DNA from: Turritopsis dohrnii
Taxonomy: Eukaryota > Cnidaria > Hydrozoa > Anthoathecata > Oceaniidae
Direction of reading: 5' to 3'
Assembly (NCBI GenBank): GCA_027922465.2
Contig: BQMF02000099.1
Coordinates: 1,010,259 to 1,074,258 of the forward strand
Length of the DNA stretch: 64,000 nt
Numbering within the stretch: position 1 is the first letter of the stretch; every line of letters starts with the position of its first letter. Below the pieces are notes generated by a model. That model was given only the letters and a program-made list of their open reading frames with translations, was not told the origin of the DNA and ran no database searches. A program made the translations under genes and the position numbers. Shown here piece after piece: positions 58,401 to 64,000 of this stretch.

Positions 58401-60222
58401 TGGTAATTCAAGGTATGGCTTTTAGACCTGCTGAAGGTTTTTTTCTTTTCTTTATGTTTCACTCAGGATGACCTCTTCAGCTCTAATAGAACTGATATAA
58501 ATGGAGGCTCTGGGAAGGAGAGTTCTAGAGCATTTAGTTCCCCGTGTTGGTGGCTACGGAAGACGCATGAGAGTTTCAACCGCTCTAACAAACAGTTTCC
58601 CTAGATATCACTTTTAAGCCTAACGCTAAACTGTTTGATTCACACTGTTGTTGTCGTTGGCATGACTCGATTATGTGTTGAACCCAGACCTCTATTTGGT
58701 GACAAACACTCTCCCTAGTTTCCTTTTCACCCATAGGTGTAACAATTGGCATCGAAGTTTAGGAGCTGCGACCGTGTGGCTGTCGTGGATTAATTTAGTG
58801 TTATACATGCGGAAGTTTCCGAAACTTGGCATTTATGTTGTAATGTTTACGGATATTTTGAAAACTTTTGCACAGTTCTTCATGGTGTTTGCTCTCTTCA
58901 TCATCGCGTTTGGGTTAGCATTCACATGCTTTTATATGAACAGGTAGAAACCACCTTACATCACTTTCAAACTATCTTATCAACAAATTCGTTTCAACGT
59001 AATGTTTTTATGTTTAGGAACCTATTGCATTTGTTACACCAGCACGTTCAATTCTGAAGTCAACGCTAGGAATGTTAGGAGAATTTGAATATGATTCTGT
59101 TTTTAATGGAGATTATAATCCTATGGGAATGGCATGGGCCATTTATGTGGCTTACCTCGTTATCAATTGCATCATTCTAATGAATTTACTGGTGAGATAG
59201 GTTGTTTTTTTGTAGCAAATTTTTTGCATATAGTTATTCCCTTTGTAATCTTGTTTTACTGAGCTTTCCTGAAAGGAGCTACACAACGAGCTTTACAAGA
59301 AGGACAGTTTAAAACGGCCTTAAACTCAGTAGCAAGGATAAGGTTAGGTTTACACTACGAGCAATATTTTAGTTATATATATATTTTTTTATTTTGATGA
59401 TTAGGTCGGTCTTGCAGTTGATGATATCAAAGGCGTTCAAGAAACTGCCGTGTTGAAAAGACTTGCTATGCAGGTAAGGCGCATGCTCAGAACGTTTACA
59501 TTTATGTTTGTTGTGTAAATCAGCGTAAGAATGATTTCGTTCAGGCCAGAAGTTTTAGAATGAATGGAAAATTACCAAACTAGTTACAAAACTACTTAAC
59601 AATAAACAAGTTAATGTCCTCACTATGTTGAAGAATTCAACACCTCTTTATTCCATGCTAGGTTGATTTGACGTTAGATGTAGAAAAAGCACTTCCGTTG
59701 ACATTACAGAGAAAGTTAGTAAAAATAGAAGAATGTATTTCACCAAATACAGAGAAGGGGTGGAGTGTGTGGTCATTTTGGGCGTCAGTTTCGCCCAAAA
59801 TCATGCTCCCTGAAACGGTACGAGTTTTTTCAAATTTTTTTGATGTGTTCATGTAACAATTTGAAAACATCAAACTTCTCGGTTAAAGCTTCTTAAAATA
59901 GTCTGAAAGAACGAGCCTGAACCTAACCCTCATGGACCCAAACAAATTTTACAAGGTTTACACCATGAGGTTTCGATGCTTTTAAATTGTTAGATGGTTT
60001 GTACCGTTTGTCAAACATTTTATCCGAATGGGAATGGAGTCGCGTACATCGTTCCTTTAGGATAGCACCGATCATCTTCGAAAGGAGACAGATGAACTTA
60101 AAGACACTGTGCGAACTTTACGGAAAAAAATTAAGTGTATAGAAACACAGAACTATCGTATTGAAAGCATGTTGACAGCTCTTATCGAACATCACAAGAT
60201 TACGGTGGATTATGGGAGATGA
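46408..60222 (+). CDS. TRPA1: TRPA1-like ankyrin-repeat cation channel, 20 coding exons
   Basis: Exons: 46408-46626, 52874-53039, 53116-54023, 54107-54263, 54342-54693, 54775-54958, 55028-55135, 55207-55295, 55364-55510, 55828-55939, 56892-57027, 57138-57253, 57326-57612, 57882-58194, 58268-58412, 58737-58943, 59018-59191, 59405-59473, 59662-59817, 60061-60222. They encode about 1400 residues. About 14-16 ankyrin repeats (TPLHYAAMRGN, TALHLAVENGHFEIVKL, TPLHLASKEGH) are followed by the linker GVAEKVFNQCI, six membrane segments, FPKLGIYVVMFTDILKTFAQ, the pore region, GEFEYDSVFNGDYNPMGMAW, NCIILMNLL|VGLAVDDIKGVQE and a C-terminal coiled coil. These are TRPA1 hallmarks (sensory Ca2+-permeable channel in the plasma membrane). 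Frameshifts of one base occur in exons 11, 14 and 15 and at the 16/17 junction, so the copy is either a pseudogene or carries assembly errors. Exon 3 holds an insertion of about 230 residues. Confidence 0.92.
46627..48799. other. Left part of TRPA1-like intron 1, no gene seen
   Basis: AT-rich intronic sequence with a CTAT microsatellite (46975-46995). Nothing else is recognised. Confidence 0.4.
48800..50280 (-). pseudogene. Decayed Ty3/gypsy pol fragment in TRPA1-like intron 1
   Basis: Read on the minus strand it gives, in broken frames, a protease-like part (about 50012-49700: CRFNKTDLVPVKHTLYAANK, EIIGVILIRLTG), the segment before reverse transcriptase (LPPTCLQELPSECTEENKR), then TDECNGFQVVLIHPDDRHYT, GFYGGGYSRRFNEIIADMER and the catalytic YVDD-equivalent KCVDDMIM near 49100. 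It continues to NFNFARKQLTLPTGIKPLNG. It ends near 48800. No LTRs are visible, so it is an internal remnant. The pattern matches gypsy-type pol of invertebrates. Confidence 0.8.
50281..52873. other. Right part of TRPA1-like intron 1, no gene seen
   Basis: AT-rich sequence without recognised exons. A short tandem TCTCCATCATTGATTTTA lies at 51701-51740. The acceptor of exon 2 is at 52872-52873. Confidence 0.4.
55559..55780. mobile_element. TAAACGCC-type MITE in TRPA1-like intron 9 (222 bp, TA flanked)
   Basis: Inverted termini are CCGTAAATCCTCTAATAAAC on the left and, inverted, CCGTAATTCCTCTCATAAAC on the right, with TA on both sides (55557-55558 and 55781-55782). Several (T)AATAAACGCC motifs and their inverse (GGGCGTTTATT) fill the interior, giving strong self-pairing. 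A related, truncated copy lies at 60946-61050. Confidence 0.85.
56326..56445. mobile_element. MITE family B copy in TRPA1-like intron 10
   Basis: It begins CCCAGTTGGGAAATTTGTCG and ends ACGATTTTGCCCACTGG, an inverted pair. The centre has CTATAGAAAT as in the copy at 13923. The outer borders lack a clear TA duplication on both sides, so the ends are slightly worn. Confidence 0.8.
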
Positions 60223-61802
60223 CGTCACAAGGCATTGTAGATTGCAAGTGTATCCAGGAAAACTAGAATGTAAAATTTTTTATTGAAAAATGAAATTTAT
60301 TCCCTCAAAATTAATCTGACCAATAATGACAAGACTCGATTGATAAAAATAAAAAAAATTAAGATTCTGATCTTCATCATCAGAATGGGTTAAATTTCTC
60401 GTTAAAAAAAGTCCCCAGGTCAAATATTTCGCCATCCCTAAAAATGTCTGTTTTTAAACAAGAGACCAGACCACTTCTAGGGGTAATGGAATATGTCTGG
60501 CCAACTTAATTACTACAGTCGAACTTTCAATGTTTTTGTTTCTCATTGCATTATGGGAATTGTATTCATAAATACTTACCACTATCTTATTTCCAACCAT
60601 CCTACTTTTGTTACTATTTTTATTATTTCACTTTGAAATCTAACAACCATCCCTGTTCACGTCACTGACGGGACGGGTCCCGACTGTCATGTCCTAAAAA
60701 ACTATACCCATATATTTAAAACTATATTTGTCTTCTCCGACACCTTATCTTCGTTTACTGTTGCCTCCCTTTAACGCGAAACCTTGAAGATGTAATAGCG
60801 CATTAGAAAATAATGCCGGCCGTGGTTTCAATGTATGTCTTTTTCATTCTTCATTCTTCCACTTAATTATTATTATTAATTACTAAATGTTACTTTGTAC
60901 ATATATTGAAACCACGGTGCCAACGCTGCCATCTATTAAACGCTGCAATTATAACCGAACATTTGTAATAAACGCCACACTCTACTAAACGCCGCATTCA
61001 AAAGCTGGAATTTGTAATTAACGCGGCGGTGTTTATTAGAGGAATTACGGTTGTCATGATGTAACAACTGATTTTACGGCTTCAATGAGCATACGCAAGA
61101 AAATGGGATACTCTAAAGATAGCATACGCAATTAAGTATCAATGACTGAAGTATATCTATTTCAGTCGATTTTAATAAGACTTTATAAAAAATATTTTGC
61201 GAATTGTAAATATTTTTATCGACTTTAAACAGAGAATATATATGGTTTATAAATTCTCAAAGAAAAAAATTTTTGTGCCATGTTGACATCCAGTTGACGG
61301 GACAGGATTTAAACATTAGACTTTGCGCTATAAACCTTGTGAAATGTGTCTGGGTTAGTGAAGATGAGGGCTTAGCCTCACTTGTTCAAATATTTTTATA
61401 TGTGTCTTCACCGTTTTAATGCAATGTTTAAGATCTGACCATACTCTGAAGGAGATTCTTGAATGTCAAATACTAGTTTGCAGACCGCAGATGAAAGATC
61501 TAACTGTTACGGATGGAAGATCTGGTTATCAAAAAGGTGTAAATAAGATTTCAGAAACAAAAAAGATCGGTTTATTGACTAAATCCTTTGCCATATATCA
61601 CGTATCACATGTATTTACGTGCCACTTTTTTCCAAAGAAAAAAAATTATTATCGTTATTCTTATTTTGCAAGCAACTGCATTTTTCAAACCAATTATAAA
61701 TCGTTAATTACATCAAAAACAATACTGCAACAGAAACGAGTTAAGATTACTGAAAGAGATTGTTGAAAGAGGACATGTAACTCAGACAAAACTTCATTCT
61801 GT
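60223..61802. other. Spacer between the TRPA1-like and HEXD-like genes with repeat remnants
   Basis: It holds the AATAAA of the TRPA1-like gene (60348), an inverted pair of about 19 bp around CCGTGGTTTCAAT(G/A)TATGT (60828-60846 and 60901-60919), and a truncated TAAACGCC element. A 115-codon frame at 61419-61766 has no family features and I do not count it as a gene. Confidence 0.5.
60946..61050. repeat. Truncated second copy of the TAAACGCC-type element
   Basis: It contains CTATTAAACGC, GTAATAAACGCC and CTACTAAACGCC on the left and ends GTGTTTATTAGAGGAATTAC plus GG, the same terminus as the copy at 55559-55780. The left terminus is missing. Confidence 0.8.
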
Positions 61803-64000
61803 ATGAAAAACTGTATCAACATGGTATCAGGTAACCAGTGGCTGTCATTCAAAAGAATTGCATTCGCAATCTCGCTGATGATAAATTTGGTATTACTTTA
61901 TTCGTATCAGAAGCTAAACGAACATTGTAATTATCTAACTTTGAAACTCGAGGTAACATTGCATGTATATATTATTTTGTTTTTCTATGCTCAAACATTC
62001 CCTTCTTCAATTCTACTGATCTAACTCCATACACTTACTAATTCAGATATTGTTTTGAGAATCTGGCATCACCAACTCAATATACACAAACAAAAATGAC
62101 CAGGTAGCGACAGAGAGAGTAGAAACGTTTGTATAGGTGGGCTTTGGGTTGAGTTTAAAATGTTTGAAGAAGATGTGTGATGATGAATGGGGGATTATCA
62201 ACATCTGTCATTCTTTCCAACAACAATAAGTTAGTCCAACAATCGGACTCTAATCTCGTAGTAATCCTGAAAATGTAATGAAAAAGGATAAAGAAGATGC
62301 TTTTGAAAATTATATTTATATATTATATTACAGCTACCTGTTTATTTCTTGATCACATGGCCATTAGGAAATTCCCTGGTCTGATACACCTTCCTAATCG
62401 CCGCTTATAATTACTAACTGCAAATTAATGTGACTTAGCTAGTTACTTGAAGTCACGTGATAATAACATAGCTAATGACGTCATTTATTAGTCACGTGAT
62501 CAGAGGTCAACATGAAGTTCAACATTTCCAGCCCTCAAAAAGTTAACTTCTTATTTTTATTTTAATTTTTAAACTTGTTTATTCAGAACCCAGATGTGGT
62601 TGAAACACACGACCAGGAACTGATAAAGAAGTTGCACAGCCGTGTGGAGATATTACAAGAACAAGTGAAGAATTGCGATGAACTCAAAACCAATGTGACA
62701 AACATAAACTGGAGTTAGAAAACTCGAAATCACTCCAGTTGATCGATTGTTATAAAACTGAAGTAAACTTGAGAACACAAATGATGGAGGATAAAGACCA
62801 ACTTGGTGAAGTTGCAAAGAAACTGAACGACATTGATGTCATGGTGAAAGACGTCATCAAGTTGAGTCACGTGCAAAGCGATCAGATCGCGCGCAGAAAT
62901 AAACAGCAATTCGACAGCATCGAAGGCCACCGGATCGTCCACTTGGATTTCAAAGGTGCCCCACCGAAAATCGACTACCTTATTCGAATTATTCAGAAAA
63001 TAAAGGACCTGGGTGGTACAGCTTTACTTCTGGAATACGAGGATATGTTTCCATGGAGTGGGTATTTAGCAAAAGCTAAAAAACCTATTCATTACACTGA
63101 GACTGATGTTAATCTCATTATAAAAGCGGCTGAAGAATTTGACTTGGCTATCATCCCAAGCATTCCATCAATCAGCTATATAGATTTTGTTCTCAAGTTG
63201 CCAAACTATGCTCATTTAAGAGAACATAAAAATTCCACCCACGTGATCAACCCGATCAATCAGCATTCCGTTCGCTTAATCAAAGAAATGATTAACCAGA
63301 TTCTAAATATCCATTACAAATCAACCTGGCTTCATTTAGGTGGCACACAAGTGTTGAAATATCTGAAAGTGTCTGATAAACCTACGGACCCATCACCCAA
63401 AGAAAAATTCCTAGATTTCTTTATCCCTTTGTTAAGGTATGTGAGGACATTCCGTACCAAATACAACGAAATTGTCAAACCCATAATTTGGGACGACGAA
63501 ATCCGTATGTGGTCCATCAGTGACCTGAAAAGGATTTCCCCCTATGTAACACCAATGGTTTGGAGTTACGACGTAGATGTGGAAAAAGCATTTCCTAAAG
63601 ACATGTGGGATCGCTATAACGATGCATTCAATCAAATATGGTTGGCTAGCTCATTTAAAGGAACGTTCGAACCCAATACCAATCTCGTTCCCATTCAACG
63701 TCATATAGACAACAACCTCTCCTGGTTAAGGGTAGTAATGAAATTAAAACCGATGAATGTGAAGGTCCTGGGCATAGCTCTAATGGGGTGGAGCAGATTT
63801 GACCACTACGCACCATTATGTGAGTTACTTCCGGTGTCTATTCCATCTCTTGCTATTTGTTTAAAGATATTAAAACAAGGGAAATTTGACCACAAACTCC
63901 ATAAAAGTGTCTCTAACTATTTGAAATTTGAACAGCCTATTCGCCTTCAGTACGAATTTCCACGCAAGTACAAACCAGAAGAAGCAAAATTTACCGGTAG
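61803..64000 (+). CDS. HEXD: Membrane-anchored hexosaminidase-D-like protein lacking the catalytic Asp-Glu (runs off window)
   Basis: Exon 1 (61803-61952) encodes a short cytosolic start and a membrane anchor (IAFAISLMINLVLLYSYQ), making a type II protein. Exon 2 starts at 62587 with a coiled coil (HSRVEILQEQVKNCDELK), then shifts frame by one base at 62685-62691 and continues in a long open frame to the window end. The catalytic-domain fold is clear: VHLDFKGAPPKIDYLIRIIQ, LLEYEDMFPWSG, AEEFDLAIIPSIPS, VLKLPNYAHLRE, KPIIWDDEIRMW, ASSFKGTFEPN and GWSRFDHYAPLCELLPV follow the order of GH20 hexosaminidase D. At the active site HEXD reads WLHIGCDEV with the catalytic Asp-Glu. Here it is WLHLGGTQV (Thr at 63345-63347, Gln at 63348-63350), so hydrolysis by the usual substrate-assisted route is not expected. 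A carbohydrate-binding pseudoenzyme is the likely role, as inference. Confidence 0.85.

Noticed and set aside
60828..60919. Inverted pair CCGTGGTTTCAAT as a transposon end
   Set aside because: There are no target duplications and no second copy in the window; it was kept only as a note in the spacer entry.
61419..61766. 115-codon frame upstream of the HEXD-like gene
   Set aside because: It has no family features, a K/Y/F-rich low-complexity end and no splice context; it is more likely chance in AT-rich DNA.

Overview
The window is nuclear DNA of an AT-rich invertebrate animal genome. The evidence is GT-AG introns, AATAAA signals, animal-only families (FGF, TRPA-type channel, antistasin domains), Copia and Ty3/gypsy elements, non-LTR retrotransposons, a Tc1/mariner-superfamily transposon and several MITE families. 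A marine non-bilaterian such as a cnidarian fits the gene content, the near-perfect small hairpin and the TAAACGCC-type element, but this is inference. I see no prokaryotic sequence, CRISPR array, rRNA or tRNA.

Layout. 1.4-2.3 kb (+): 3' end of an unrecognised gene. 2.7-7.6 kb (-): seven-exon gene for a very acidic/charged protein of about 1440 residues. 7.6-11.3 kb: non-coding, with a MITE, a near-perfect hairpin and tandem repeats. 11.4-12.7 kb (-): intronless SLC49/FLVCR-like transporter. 14.4-16.4 kb (+): intronless leishmanolysin-like metalloprotease. 17.8-19.5 kb (+): intronless membrane-anchored pepsin-family aspartic protease. 19.9-20.4 kb (+): four-exon, 78-residue secreted protein with two antistasin-like domains. 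21.3-23.3 kb (-): a divergent fibroblast growth factor with the family's 104-nt second exon. 26.2-27.5 kb (-): TFIIE alpha. 30.8-31.2 kb: a TA-flanked inverted-repeat element.

32.5-41.8 kb is a nest of transposons. An old LINE on + is interrupted by a Copia element (88-bp LTRs, GTAAT duplication), a 1.8-kb Tc1/mariner-superfamily transposon with an intact DD38D transposase and 200-bp inverted repeats, and a 361-bp hAT-like MITE (TGAGT duplication). A second, decayed LINE lies on - at 42.0-43.9 kb. 46.4-60.2 kb (+): a 20-exon TRPA1-like channel gene whose first intron holds a decayed gypsy pol and whose ninth intron holds a TA-flanked MITE. 61.8 kb to the window end (+): a membrane-anchored hexosaminidase-D-like gene that lacks the catalytic Asp-Glu pair.

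The most interesting points are the FGF with a large loop insertion; the neighbourhood of two anchored extracellular proteases, an antistasin-type inhibitor and a growth factor; the predicted inactive HEXD homologue; the cluster of one-base frameshifts confined to the TRPA1 and HEXD genes; and the dated nest of four transposons. I found no clearly new multi-gene system.
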